Source: Aristolochia californica
Taxonomy: Eukaryota; Streptophyta; Magnoliopsida; Piperales; Aristolochiaceae
Assembly: GCA_029961685.1 (NCBI GenBank)
Contig: JARWKL010000009.1
Span: forward strand, 19,587,237 to 19,651,236
DNA length: 64,000 bases
Direction: 5' to 3'
Part shown: in pieces, positions 37,871 to 51,972 of the stretch
How the letters are laid out: each line of letters opens with the position of its first letter
Position numbering within the stretch: position 1 is the stretch's first letter
Notes under the pieces: model-generated
Told to the model about the DNA's origin: nothing
Seen by the model: only the letters and a program-made list of their open reading frames with translations
Database searches by the model: none
Made by a program: the position numbers and the translations under genes

Positions 37871-39208
37871 TGGATGATAACGAAATGAAAATTTTAGAGT
37901 TTGTGTATGGAAAAAATTTAAAGCAATAAAAAATGTGTGTAAAGAAAATTTATTCACACACCAAAAATGAACACAAATTTTTTTTTATCTAAGTTTGGTA
38001 AATTCCACTAGTTCAACTACCCCAATAGCTTGGAATTTGATTGGGAAGAGATTTTTTTACAAATGCTTTAAAAATGGGATATGCATGCTAGAAATATGTT
38101 AAAGATGCAAATGACCTTTGGATCCAAATCCTTTTAAAGAGAATAACAAACCTCTCATTAAATTATCAAGTGAACGCGTGGTGGGATATTTACCCAAGTC
38201 AAACTAGCCATTATCTTGCCCATTTACAAAAAGCTGACCTAACGGTCATTGATGATTGTAGAGTGATTTACCATATGTAACGGGCAATATTTTTGTTAGG
38301 AATGACTTATGGGTTGGGATTCAACACTCAGTTAAAATTCCCCCACTTCCCCCTTTTCCCGACGGTTGCAAATCCTGATATATGAAAACTAAAATGAGTT
38401 TACAATCCCTAAAAATTACAAAAACTTTTATGAAATATCTCTCTCTAAATTTGTGCATTGTGCATTTCCATTTTGGATGTATACTTTTTTCTAAAATCAA
38501 AACATGAGTTTTCACTTTTCCCATCATCTCGTAGACCAAAAATAGAATAGATGACAACGAAATGAAAATTTTAGAGTTTGTGTATGGAAAAAATGTAAAG
38601 CAATAACAAATGTAAGTAAATAAAATTTATTCACACACCACAAATGAACACAAAAGTTTTGTTATCCAAGTTTGGGAAATTCCACTAGTTCAACAACCCC
38701 AATAGCTTGTAATTTGATAAGATGAGATTTTTCTACACATGCTTTAAAAATGGATATGCATGCTTGAAACATGTTAAAAGGCGGAAATGACCTATGGATC
38801 CAAACCTTTTAAAGAGAATAACAAACAACTCATTAAATTCTCAAGTGAACGTGCGGTGGGATATTTCACCGAGTCAAACAAACCATTATTTTGCCCATCT
38901 ACAAAAAGCTGACCTAACGATCATTTCTGATTGTAAAGTGATTTATCATACGCAACGGGCCATATTTTTTTAAGGAATGACTGATGGGTTGGGATTCAAC
39001 ACTCAGTTAAAATTCCCCCGCCTCCCCCTTTTCCCGACAATTGCATAACCTAGTATATAATAACTAAAAAGAGTTTACAATCCCTAAAAATTACTGAAAC
39101 TTTTGGAAATATGTCTCTCTAAATTTGTGCATTGTGCATTTCCATTTTAGATTTATACTTTTTTCTTAAATCAAAACTTGAGTTTTCACATTTCCCAACA
39201 TCTCGTAG

Positions 39209-39285
39209 ACAAAAAAGAGAATAGATGACAACGAAATGAAAATTTGAGAGTTTGTGTATGGAAAAAATTTAAAGCAATAACAAAT
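39209..39285 (+). other. Splice-site-like mini-exon (representative of a per-monomer feature)
   Basis: A polypyrimidine stretch ending in CATCTCGTAG (a good 3' splice site shape) lies 77 nt before CAAAT followed by GTAAGTAAAG (a near-perfect 5' splice site shape). The arrangement recurs in most monomers. The 77-nt interval is not a multiple of three and has no long open frame. If the array is transcribed, these sites could let spliced transcripts form from successive monomers. The motif match is read from the sequence; splicing is conjecture. Confidence 0.22.
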
Positions 39286-42200
39286 GTAAGTAAAGAAAAT
39301 TTATTCACAAACCACAAATGAACATAAAAGTTTTGTTATCCAAGTTTGAGAAATTCCACTAGTTCAACAACCCCAATAGCTTGGAATTTGATAAGAAAGA
39401 GATTTTTCTACACATATTTTTAAAAATGGGATATGCATGCTGGAGACATGTTAAAGATGCAAATGGCCTTTCGATCCAAACCCTTTTAAAGAGAATAAAA
39501 AAATGCTCATTAAATTATCAAGTGAACATGTGGGGCGATATTTACCCGAGTCAAACAAGCCATTATTTTGCCCAATTACAAAAGTTGACCTAACGGTCAT
39601 TGATGATTGTAGAGTGATTTATCATGTGTAACGGACAATATTTTGGTAAGGAATGACATATGGTTTGGGATTCAACACTCACTTAAAACTCCCTACCTCC
39701 CCCTTTTCCCGACGATTGCAAAACTTGATATATAAAAACTTAAAAGAGTTTACAATGCCAAAAAATTACATACACTTTTTGGAAATATCTCTCTCTAAAT
39801 TTTTGCATTGTGCATTTCCATTTTAGATGTATTCTATTTTTTTAAATCAAAACTTAAGTTTTAGCTTTTCCCTTCAACTCGAAGACAAAAAAGAGGTGAG
39901 ATTACAACAAAATGAAAATTTTGGGGTTTGTGTATGGAAAACATTTAAAGTAAAAACAAATGTAAGTAAATAAAATTTATTCGCACACCACAAATGAAAA
40001 AAAAACTTTTGTTATCCAAGTTTTATAAATTCCACTAGTTTAACAACCCCAATAGCTTGCAATTTTATAAGAACGAGATTTTCCTACACATGCTTTAAAA
40101 AATGGATATGCATGCTTGAAACATGTTAAAGATGCAAATGACCTATGGATCCAAACCTTTTAAAGAGAATAATAAACCGCTCATTAAATTTTCAAGTGAA
40201 CGTACGGTGGGATATTTAACCGAGTCAAACAAGCCATTATTTTGCCCATTTACAAAAAGCTGACCTAACAATCATTGATGATTGTAAAGTGATTTATCAT
40301 GCATAATGGGCCATATTTTTGTAAGGAATGACTTATGGGTTCGGATTCAAAACATAGATAAAATTCCCCCGCCTCCCCCTTTTCCAGACGATTGCAAAAC
40401 CTAATATATAAAAACTAAAAAGAGATTACAATCCATAAAAATTACAGAAATATTTTGGAAATATCTCTCTCTAAATTTGAGCATTGTGCATTTCATTTTC
40501 AGATTTATACTTTTTTCTTAAATCAAAACTTGAGTTTTCACTTTTCCCTTCATCTTGTAGACAAAAAAGAGAATAGATGAAAATGAAATGAAAATTTTAG
40601 AGGTTGTGTATGGAAAAAATTTAAAGCAATAACAAATGTAAGTAAAGAAAATTTATTCACACAGCACAAATGAACATAAAAGTTTTGTTATCTAAGTTTG
40701 GGAAATTCCACTAGTTCAACAACCCCAATAGCTTGGAATTTGTTAAGAAAGAGATTTTTCTACACATGCTTTAAAAAATGGATATGCATTCTTGAAACAT
40801 GTTAAAGATGCGAATGACCTATGGATCAAAACCTTTTAAAGAGAATAAAAAACCGCTCATTAAATTCTGAAGTGAACGTGCGGTGGGATATTTACCCGAG
40901 TCAAACATGACATTATTTTTCCCATTTAAAAAAAGTTGACCTAACGATCATTGATGAATGTATAATGATTTATCATGCGTAACGGGCCATATTTTATTAA
41001 GGAATGACTTATGGGTTGGGAGTCAACACTCAGTTAAAATTTCCCCGCCTCCCCTTTTCCCAACGATTGCAAAACCGGATATATAAAAACTAAAATAAGT
41101 TTACAATCCCTAAAAATTACTGAAACTTTTTGGAAATATTTCTCTCTAAATTTGTGCATTATGCATTTCCTTTTTAGATATGTACTTTTTTCTTAAATAA
41201 AAACTTGAGTTTTCACTTTTTCCTTCATCTTGTAGACAAAAAAGAGAATAGATGACAACGAGATGAAATTTTAAGAGTTTGTGTACGGAAAATATTTAAA
41301 ACAATAAAAAATGTAAGTAAAGAAAATTTATTCACACACCACAAATGAACACAAAAGTTTTGTTATCCAAGTTTGGGACATTCCACTTGTTCATCAACCC
41401 CAATAGCTTGGAATTTGATAAGAAAGAGATTTTTCTACCCATGCTTTAAAAAGTGGATGTGCATGCTCGAAACATGTTAAAGATGCAAATAACCTATGGA
41501 TCCAAAACCTTTTATAGAGAATAACAAACCGCTCACTAAAGTCTCAAGTAAACGTGCGGTGGGATATTTACCCGAGCCAAACAAGCCATTATTTTTCCCA
41601 TTTACAAAGATCTGACCTAACGATCATTGATGATTGTAAAGTGATTTATCATGCGTAACGGGCTATATTTTTGTAAGGAATGACTTATGGGTTGGGATTC
41701 AACACTAAGTTAAAATTCCTCTGCTCCCCCTTTTCCCGACGATTACAAAACCTGATATATAAAAACTAAAAATAGTTTACAATCCCTAAAAATTACAGAA
41801 ACTTTTTGGAAATATCTTTCTAAATTAGTGCATTGTGCATTTCCATTTTATGTATACTTTTTTCTTAAATCAAAACTTGAGTTTTCACTTTTCCCTTCAT
41901 CTCGTAGACAAAAAAGAGAATAGATGACACAAAATGAAAATTTTAGAGTTTGAGTATGGAAAAAAATTTAAAGCAATCACAAATGTAAGTAAAGAAAATT
42001 TATTCACACACCACAAATGAACACAAAAGTTTTGTTATCCATGTTTGGGAAAATTCCACTAGTTCAGCAACCCCAATAGCTTGGAATTTGATAGGAAAGA
42101 GATTTTTCTACACAAGCTTTAAAAAATGGATATGCATGCTTGAAACATGTTAAAGATGCAAATGACCTGTGGATCAAAAACCTTTTAAAGAAAATAACAA

Positions 42201-42471
42201 ACCGCTCATTAAATTCTCAAGTGAACGTGCGGTGGGATATTTGCCCGAGTCAAACAAGCCATTATTTTACCCATTTAGAAAAATCTGACCTAACGATCAT
42301 TGATGATTATATAGTGATTATCATGTGTAACGGGCTATATTTTTTTAAGAAATAACTTACTGGTTGGGATTCAACACTCAGTTAAAATTCCCCCGCCTCC
42401 CCCTTTTCCAGACGATTGCGAAACCTGATATATAAAAACTAAAAAGAGTTTACAGTCCCTAAAAATTATAG

Positions 42472-42486
42472 ACACATTTTTGCATT
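42472..42486 (+). other. Deletion junction, ~23 bp, removing the CT tract
   Basis: GACACATTTTTGCATTGTG joins the post-TATA element directly to TGCATTGTGC, losing GGAAATATCTCTCTCTAAAT. Runs of T at both ends give short homology. The unit from 42140 to 42793 is 653 bp. Confidence 0.82.
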
Positions 42487-45400
42487 GTGCATTCCCATTT
42501 TAGATGTATACTTTTTTCTTAAATCAAAACTTGAGTTTTCACTTTTCCCTTCATCTCTTTGACAAAGAAGAGAATAGATGAGAACGAAATGAAAATTTTA
42601 GAGGTTGTGTATGGAAAAAATTTAAACCAATAACAAATGTAAGTAAAAAAAATTTATTCACACACCACAAATGAACACAAAAGTTTTGCTATCCAAGTTT
42701 TGGAAATTCCACTAGTTCAACAACCCCAATAGCTTGGAATTTGTTAAGAAAGAGATTTTTCTACACATGCTTTAAAAAATGGATGTGCACGCTTGAAACA
42801 TGTTAAAGATACAAATGACCTATGGATCAAAACCTTTTAAAGAGAATAAAAAACCGCTCATTAATTTCTCAAATGAACGTGCGGTGGGATATTTACCCGA
42901 GTCAAACAAGACATTATTTTCCCCACTTAAAAAAAGCAGACCTAACAATCATTCATGATTGTATAGTGATTTATTATGTGTAACGGGCCATATTTTTGTA
43001 AGGAATGACTTATGGGTTTGGATTCAACACTCAGTTAAAATTCCCCGTCCTCCCCCTTTTCCCGACGATTGCAAAACCTGATATATAAAAACTAAAAATA
43101 GTTTACAAATCCCTAAAAATTACAGAAAATTTTTGGAAATAAATATCTTTCTAAATTAGTTCATTGTGCATTTCCATTTGACATGTATACTTTTTTCTTA
43201 AATGAAAACTTGAGTTTTCACTTTTCCCTTCATCTCGTAGACAAAAAAGAGAATAGATGAACACGAAATGAAAATTTTAGAGTTTGAGTATGGATAAAAA
43301 TTTAAAACAATAACAAATGTAAGTAAAGAAAATTTATTCACACACCACAAATGAGAATAAAAGTTTTGTTATCCATGTTTGAGAAAATTCCACTAGTTCA
43401 ACATCCCCAATAGCTTGGAATTTGGAAAGGAAGAGATTTTTCTACACATGTTATAAAAAATGGATATGCATGCTTGAAACATGTTAAAGATTCAAATCAC
43501 CTATGGATCCAAACCTTTTAGAGAGAATAACAAACCGCTCATTAAATTCTCAAGTGAACGTGTGGTGGGATATTTACCCAAGTCAAAAAAGCCATTATTT
43601 TGCCCATTTAAAAAAAGCTGACCTAATGATCATTGATGATTGTAAAGTTATTTATCATGCGTAACGGGCTATATTTTTCTAAGGAATGACTTTTGGATTT
43701 ACATTCAACACTCAGTTGAAATTCCCCCGCCTCCCGCTTTTCCCAACGATAAGAAAACCTAATATAAAAACACAAAATAGTTTACAATCCTTAAAAATTA
43801 CAGAAACGATTATGAAATATTTCTCTCCAAATTTCTGCATTTTGAATTTCAATTTTAGATGTATAGTTATTTCTTAAATCAAAACTGGAGCTCTCACTTT
43901 TCCCTTCATCTCGTAGACAAAAAAAAACAATAGATGACAACGAAATGAAAATTTTAGAGTTTGTGTATGGAAAAAATTAAAAGTAATAACAAATGTAAGT
44001 AAATAAAATTTATTCACACCACAAATAAACACAAAGGTTTTGTTATCCAAGTTTGGGAAATTCCACTAGTTCAAAATCCCAATTGCTTGGAACTTGATAA
44101 GAAAGAGGATTTTCTACACATGCTTTAAAAAATGGATATGCATGCTTGAAGCATTTTAAAGATGCAAATGACCAATGGATCCAAAACCATTTAAAGGGGA
44201 TAACAAACTGCTCATTAAATTCTCAAGTGAACATGCGGTGGGATATTTACCCGAGTAAAACAATCCATTACTTTGCCCATTTTCAAAAAGCTGACCTAAC
44301 AATCATGGATGATTTTAAAGTGACTTATCACTCGTAACGGGCTATATTTTTGTAAGGAATGACTTATGGGTTGGGATTCAACGCTCAGTAAAAATTTCCC
44401 CGCCTCGCCTTTTTCCCGACAATTGCTGAACCGGATATATAAAAAGTAAAAAGACTTTACAATCCCTAAAACTTACATAAACTTTTTGGAAATAACTCTC
44501 TCTAAATTAGTGCATTGTGCATTTCCATTTTACATGTATACATTTTTCTTAAATCAAAACTTGAGTTTTCACTTTTCCCTTCATCTCGTAGACAAAAAAG
44601 AGAATAGATGACAACGAAATGAAAATTTTAGATTTTGAGTATGGAAAAAAATTTAAAGCAAAAACAAATGTAAGTAAAGAAAGTTTATTCACACACCGCA
44701 AATGAACACAAAAGTTTTGTTATCCAAGTTTGGGAAATTCCACTAGTTCAACAACCCCAATAGCTTGGAATATGATAAGAAAGAGATTTTTCTACACAAA
44801 CTTTAAAAAATGGATATGCATGCTTGAAACATATTAAAGATGCAAATGACCTACAGATCAAAAAACTTTTAAAGAGAATAACAAACCGCGCATTAAATTC
44901 TCAAGTGAACGTATAGTGGGATATTTACCCGAGTCAAACAAGGCATTATTTTGGCCATTTACAAAAAGCTGACCAAACTTTCATTGATGATTGTAAAGTG
45001 ATTTATCATGCTTGATGGGCTTTATTTTTTTAAGGAATGACTTATGGGTTGGGATTCAACACTCAGTTAAAATTTCCCCACCTCCCCCTTTTCCCTACGA
45101 TTACAAAACCTAATATATAAAAACAAAAAAGAGTTTACAATCCCTAAAAATTATAGATACAATTTGGAAATATCTCACTAAATTTGTTCATTGCGCATTT
45201 CCATTTTAGATGTTTACTTTTTTGTTAAATAAAAACATGAGTTTTCACTTTTCCCTTCATCTCGTAGACAAAAAAGAGAATAGATGACAACGAAATGAAA
45301 ATTTTAGAACTTGAGTATGGAAAAAAATTTAAAGCAATGACAAATGTAAGTAAAGAAAATTTATTCACACACCACAAATGAACACAAAAGTTTTGTTATC

Positions 45401-45821
45401 CAAGTTTTGGAAATTCCACTAGTTCAACAACCCCAATAGCTTGGAACTTGATTAGAAAGAGAATTTTCTACACATGCTTTAATAAATGGATATGCATGCT
45501 TGAAACATCTTAAATATGCAAATAACCTATGGATCCAAAACCTTTTAAAGAGAATAACAAACCGCTCATTAAATTCTCAAGTGAACCTGCGGTGGGATAT
45601 TTACCCGAGTAAAACAAGCCATTACTTTGCCCATTTACAAAAAGCTGACCTAATGATCATGGATGATTGTAAAGTTATTTATCACTCGTAACGGGCTATG
45701 TTTTTGTAAGGAATGACTTATGGGTTGGGATTCAACACCCAGTTAAAATACCCCCACCTCCCCCTTTTCCCGACGATTCCAGAGTCTGATATATAAAAAG
45801 TAAAAAGAGTTTACAATCCCT

Positions 45822-45838
45822 AAAAATTATTTAAATCA
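45822..45838 (+). other. Deletion junction, ~70 bp
   Basis: CCCTAAAAATTATTTAAATCAAAAC joins in one step what are normally separate landmarks about 70 bp apart; the CT tract and the TGCATTGTGCAT element are lost. The unit (45500 to 46105) is 605 bp and is a type A unit. The later type A units (51973, 55148, 58282) lack this deletion, so it is private to this copy. Confidence 0.85.
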
Positions 45839-46011
45839 AAACTTGAGTTTTAACTTTTCCCTTCAACTCGTAGTCAAAAAAGATAATAGATGACAACAAA
45901 ATGAAAATTTTAGATTTTCAGTATGGAAAAAAATTTAAAGCAATAACGAATGTAAGTAAAGAAAATTTATTCACACACCACAAATGAACACATAAGTTTT
46001 GTTATCCAAGT

Positions 46012-46257
46012 TTGGGAAATTCCACTAGTTCAACAACCCCAATAGCTTGGAATATGATAAGAAAGAGATTTTTCGACACATGCTTTAAAAATGGATATGC
46101 ATGCTTGAAACATGTTAAAGATGCAAATGACCTACGGATCAAAAACATTTTAAAGAGAATAAAAAACCGCTCATTAAATTCTCAAGTGAACGTGCGGTGG
46201 GATATTTACTCGAGTCAAACAAGCCATTATTTTGACATTCACAAAAATCTGACCTAA
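46012..46257 (+). other. 81-codon fused frame (A5 variant of the A-run)
   Basis: Unit 46105 has five A in CTTTAAAAATGG where the consensus has six. The missing base joins an upstream frame (start TTG, conceptual MGNSTSSTTPIAWN) to the 63-codon frame. Similar fusions occur at 62116-62304, 27287-27517, 39381-39593 and 50101-50349. It ends early through a further indel near 46240. Most copies have A6 and a TAA stop in this frame just upstream. Confidence 0.12.
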
Positions 46258-49200
46258 TGATCATTGATGATTGTAAAGTGATTTATCATGTGTAATGGGC
46301 TATATTTTTTTAAGGAATGACTTATGGGTTGGGATTCAACACTCAATTAAAATTCCCCTGCCTCCCCCTTTTCCAAACGATTGCAAAACCTGATAACTAA
46401 AAACTAAAAAAGAGTTTACATTCCTTAAAAATTATAGACACATTTTTGAAATATCTCTCTAAATTTTTGCATTGTACAATTTCATTTTAGAAGTTTACAT
46501 TTTTCTTAAATAAAAACTTGATTTTTCACTTTTCCCTTCTTCTCTTAGACAAAAAAGAGAATAGATGACAACGAAATGAAAATTTTAGAGTTTGAGTATT
46601 GAAAAAATCGAAAGCAATAACAAATGTAAGTAAAGAAAATTTATTCACACACCACAAATGAACTCAAAAGTTTTGTTATCCAAGTTTTGGAAATTCCACT
46701 AGTTCAACAACCCCAATAGCTTGGAATTTGATAAGAAAGAGATTTTTCTACACATGGTTTAAAAAATTGATATGCATGCTTGAAACATGTTAAAGATGAA
46801 AATGACCTATGGATCCAAAACATTTTAAAGAGAATAACAAACCGCTAATTAAATTCTCAAGTGAACGTGCGGTGGGATATTTTCCCGAGTCAAACATGGC
46901 AGAATTTTGCCCATTTATAAAAAGCTGACCTATTGATCATTGGTGATTGTAAATTAATTTATCATGCATAACGGGAAATATTTTTGAAAGGAATGACTTA
47001 TGGGTTGGGATTCAACACTCAGTTAAAATTCCCATGCCTCCCCCTTTTGCCGACGATTGCAAAACCTGATATATAAAAACTAAAAAGAGTTTAAATTCCC
47101 TAAAAACTACAAACACTTTTTTAAATTATCTCTTTCTAAATTTGTGCATTGTACATTTCCATTTTTAATGTATACTTTTTTTTTAAATATAAACATGAGT
47201 TTTGACTTTTCCGTTCATCTTGTAGACATCAAAGAGACTAGATGACAACGAAATTAAAATTTTAGAGTTTGTGTATGAAAAAAATTTAAAGCAATAACAA
47301 ATGTAAGTAAAGAAAATTTATTCACACACCACTAATGAACACAAAAGTTTTGTTATCCGAGTTTTGTAAATTCCACTAGTTCAACAATCCCAATAGCTTG
47401 GAATTTGATAAGAAAGAGATTTTGATACACTTGCTTTAAAAAATGGATATGCAAGCTTGAAACATGTTAAAGATTCAAATCACGTATGGATCCAAACATT
47501 TTAAAGAGAATAACAAACCGTTCATTAAATTCTCAAATGAACGTGTAGTGGGATATTTACCCAAGTCAAACAAGCCATTATGTTGCCCATTTAAAAAAAG
47601 TTGACCTAACGATCATTGATGATTGTAAAGTGATTTATCATTCGTAACGGGCTATATTTTTTTAAGGAATGACTTTTGGGTTTGGATTCAACACTCAGTT
47701 AAAATTCCCCCGCCTCCCCCTTTTCCCGACGATTGGAAAAGCTGATATAAAAACTAAAAATAGTTTACAATCCCAAAAAATTACAGAACTTTTTGAAAAT
47801 ATTTCTCTCTAAATTTCAGCATTTTGCATTTCTATTTTAGATGCATAGTTTTTTCTTATATCAAAACTGAAGTTTTCACTTTTCCCTTCATCTCGTAATC
47901 AAAAAAGAGAATAGATGACAATGAAATGAAAATTTTAGATTTTGAGTATTGAAAAAAATTTAAAGCAATAACTAATGTAAGTAATGAAATTTTATTCACA
48001 CACCACAAATGAACCCAAAAGTTTTGTTATACAAATTTGGGAAATTCCACTAGTTCAACAACCCCAATAACTTGGAATATAATAACAAAGAGATTTTTCT
48101 ACACATGGTTTAAAAAATGGATATGCATGCTTGAAACATGTTAAAGATGCAAATGACCTATGGATCAAAACCCTTTTAGAGAGAATAACAAACCGCTCAC
48201 TAAATTCTCAACTGAACGTGCGGTGGGATATTTACCCGAGTCAAACAAGCCATTATTTTGCCCATTTACAAAAAGCTGACCTAACGATCATTGATGATCT
48301 TAAAGTGATTTATCATACGTAACGGGCTATATTTTTTTAAGGATTGACTTATGGGTTGGGATTCAACACTTAGTTAAAATTTCCCCGCCTCCCCCTTTTC
48401 CCGATGATTGCAAAACCTGATAAATAAAAAACTAAAAAGAGTTTATAATCCCTAAAAATTAAAGACACTTTTTAAAAATATCTCTTTCTAAATTTGTGCA
48501 TTGTGCATTTCCATCTTTTATGTATACTTTTTTTTAATAAAAACTTGAGTTTTCACTTTTCCCTTCATGTTGTAGACAAAAAAGAGAATAGATGACAACA
48601 AAATGTAAATTTTAGAGTTTGTGTATGAAAAAAAATTAAAGCAATAACAAATGTAAGTAAAGAAAATTTATTCACACACCACAAATGAACACCAAAGTTT
48701 TGTTATCCATGTTTTGGAAATTCCACTAGTTCAACAGCCCCAATAGTTTGGAATTTGATAAGAAAGAGATTTTTCTACACATGCTTTAAAAAATGGATAT
48801 GCAAGCTTGAAACATGTTAAAGATTCAAATATCCTATGGATGAAAACCTTTTAAAGAGAATAACAAACCGCTCATTAAATTCTCAAATGAACGTGCGGTG
48901 GGATATTTACCCGAGTCAAACAAGCCCTTATGTTGCCCATTTACAAAAAGTTGACCTAACAATCATTGATGATTGTAAAGTGATTTATCATGCATAACGG
49001 GCTATATTATTTTAAGGAATGACTTTTGGGTTGGGATTCAACACTCAGTTAAAATTCCCCCGCCTCCCCCTTTTCCCAAACATTGGAAAACATGATATAT
49101 AAAAACTAAAAAGAGTTTAAATTCCCAAAAAATTACAGAGGCTTTTTGGAAATTTCTCATTTTAAATTTGTGCATTGTGCATCTTCAATTTTGATGTTTA

Positions 49201-51805
49201 CTTTTTTTTTTAAAATAAAAGATTGTGTTTTCACTTTTCCCTTCATCTTATAAACATGAAAGATAATACATGACAACAAAATGAAAATTTTAGAGTTTGT
49301 GTATGGAAAAAATATAAAGCAATAACAAATATAAGTAAAGAAAATTTATTCACTCACCACAAATGAAAACAAAAGTTTTGTTATCCATGTTTTGGAAATT
49401 CCACTAGTTCGTCAACCCCAATAGCTTGGAATTTGTTAAGAAAGGAATTTTTCTACACATGCTTTAAAAAATGGATATGCATGCTTGAAACAAGTTAAAG
49501 ATTGAAATCACCTATGGATCTAAAACTTTGAAAGAGAATAACAAACCGCTCATTAAATTCGCAAAAGAACGTGCGGTGGGATATTTATCTGAGTCAAACA
49601 AGCCATTATTTTGCCCATTTACAAAAAGCTGACCTAACGATCATTGATGATTGTAAAGTGATTTATCATGCGTAACGGGCTATATTTTTTTAAGGAATGA
49701 CTTTTGGGTTTGGATTCAACACTCAGTTAAAATTCCCCCGCCTCCCCCTTTTCCTGACGATTGGAAAACCTGATATAAAAACTAAAAATAATTTACAATC
49801 CATAGAAATTACAGGAATTTTTTTGGAAATATTTCTCTCTAAATTTCAGCATTTTGCATTTCCATTTTAGATGTATAGTTTTTTCTTAAATCAAAACTGG
49901 AGTTTTCACTTTTCCCTTCATCTTGTAGTAAAAAAAGAGAATAGATGACAACGAAATGAAAATTCTATAGTTTGTGTTTGGAAATAATCGAGAGCAATAA
50001 CAAATGTAAGTAAAGAAAATTTATTCACACACCAAAAATGAACACAAAAGTTTTGTTATCCAAGTTTGCGAAATTCCACTAGTTCAACAACCCGAATAAC
50101 TTGGAATATCATAAGAAAGATTTTTCTACACATGATTTAAAAAATGGATATGCATGCTTGAATCATGTTAAAGATGAAAATGACCTATGGATCAAAAAGC
50201 TTTTAAAGAGAAAAATAAACCACTCATTAAATTCTCAAGTGAACGTGCGGTGGGATATTTACCCGAGTCAAACAAGCCATTATTTTGCCCATTTACAAAA
50301 AGTTGACCTAACGATCATTGATGATTGTAATGTCATTTATCATGCGTAACGGGCTATATTTTTTTAAGGAATGACTTGTGGGTTGGGATTCAACACTCAG
50401 TTAAAATTCCCCCGCCTCCCTTTTTCCCAACGATTGAAAAAACCGATAAATAAAAACTAAAAAGAGTTTACAATCCCTAAAAATTATAAACACATTTTTA
50501 AAATATCTCTTTAAATTTGTGGATTGTGCAATTCAATTTTAGATGTATACTTTTTTCCTAAATCAAAACTTAGGTTTTCACTTTTCCCTTCATCTCTTAG
50601 ACAAAAAAGATAATAGATGACAACGAAATGAAAATTTTAGAGTTTGGGTATGGAAAAAATCGAAAGCAATCACAAATGTAAGTAAAGAAAATTTATTCAC
50701 ACACCACAAATGCACACAAAAGTTTTGTTATCCAAGTTTTGAAAATTCCACTAGTTCAACAACCCCAATAGCTTGGAATTTGATAAGATAGAGATTTTTC
50801 TAGACATGCTTTAAAAAATTGATATGCATGCTTGAAACATGTTAAAGATGCAAATGACCTATGGATCCAAAACCTTTTAAAGAGAATAAAAAACCGCTCA
50901 TTAAGTTCTCAAGTGAATGTGCAGTGGGATATTTGCCCGAGTCAAACAAGCCAGAATTTGACCATTTATAAAACACTGACCAAACAATCATTGATGATTG
51001 TAAAGTAATTTATCATGCGTAACGGTTAATATTTTTGAAAGGAATGACTTATGGGTTGGGATTCAACACTCAGTTAAAATTTCCTTGCCTCCCCCTTTTC
51101 CCGATCGTTGCAAAACCTTATATATAAAAACTAAAATGAGTTTAAATTTCCTAAAAATTATAGACACTTTTTGAAAATATCTCTTTCAAAATTTCTGCAG
51201 TTTTCATTCCACTTTTGATACATACTTTTTTTTAAAATAAAAAACTTGAGTTTTCACTTTGCCCTTCATCTTGTAGACAAGAAAGAGAATAGATGACAAT
51301 GAAATGAAAATTTTAGAGTTTGTGTATGGAAAAAATTTAAAGCAATAACAAATGTAAGTAAAGGAAATTTATTCACACACCACAAATGAACACAAAAGTT
51401 TTGTTATCCATGTTTTGGAAATTCCACTAGTTCAACAACCCCAATAGTTTGGAATTTGATAAGAAAGAGATTTTTCTACACATGCTTTAAAAAATGTAAA
51501 TGCAAGCTTAAAACATGTTAAAGATTCAAATCACCTATGGATGAAAACCTTTTAAAGAGAATAACAAACCGCACATTATTTTCTTAATTGAAAATGCGGT
51601 GGGATAGTTACCCGAGTCAAACATTATGTTGCCCATTTACTAAAAGCTGACCTAACGATTATTGATGATTGTAAAGTGATTTATTATGCGTAACGGGCTA
51701 TATTTTTTTAAGGAATGACTTATGGGTTGGGATTCAACGCTCAGTTAAAATTCCCCTGCCTGCCCCTTTTCCCGACGATTGGAAAACCTGATATAAAAAC
51801 TAAAA

Positions 51806-51820
51806 AGAGTTTACAAATGA
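51806..51820 (+). other. HOR-defining deletion junction, first occurrence (~210 bp)
   Basis: AGAGTTTACAA is joined to ATGAAAGTAAAG. ACAA occurs at both parental ends (TTTACAATCCC and TAACAAATGTAAG), so four bases of homology lie at the join. The CT tract, the TGCATTGTGCAT element and the CTCGTAGAC element are lost. It follows a D/E hybrid unit (5' D markers; 3' GATTGGAAAACCTGATATA as in E) and directly precedes type A. Confidence 0.9.
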
Positions 51821-51972
51821 AAGTAAAGAAAATTTATTCACACACCACAAATAAACACAAAAATTTTGTTATCCAAGTTTGGGAAATTCCACTTGTTCAA
51901 CAACCCCAATAGCTTGGAACTTGATAAGAAAGAGATTTTTCTACACATGCTTTAAAAAATGGATATGCATGC

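Larger units (their letters stand above)
32216..44145 (+). repeat. Central plain monomers, phase points 32698-43474
   Basis: Spacing is very regular (671-681 bp) except for one short unit of 653 bp. Two sub-segments, about 32400-33830 and 36440-37870, are close duplicates. Units around 39441-43474 are near-consensus and alternate between two mild variants (for example CGGGCCATATTTT against CGGGCTATATTTT). No longer period was recognised with confidence. No insertion or gene is seen. Confidence 0.8.
44146..51972 (+). repeat. Irregular precursor of the A-B-C-D-E higher-order repeat
   Basis: Units carry the diagnostic variants of the regular HOR to the right, in scrambled order. Type A (CATTACTTTGCCC, ATCATGGATGATTG, TATCACTCGTAAC): 44146, 45500. 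Type B (TTGGAATATGATAAG, GACCTACAGATC or GACCTACGGATC): 44824, 46105, and weaker forms at 48131 and 50158. Type C (AAATTGATATGCATGC, CATTTATAAAA, TTTTTGAAAGGAATGAC): 46780, 50832. Type D (GCAAGCTTG or GCAAGCTTA, AAGATTCAAAT, ATGTTGCCC): 47457, 48807, 51508. Type E (AACAAGTTAAAGATTG, TTTGAAAGAGAATAAC): 49485. The order A-B-A-B-C-D-B-D-E-B-C-D/E looks like unequal exchange among the five types. Confidence 0.82.
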
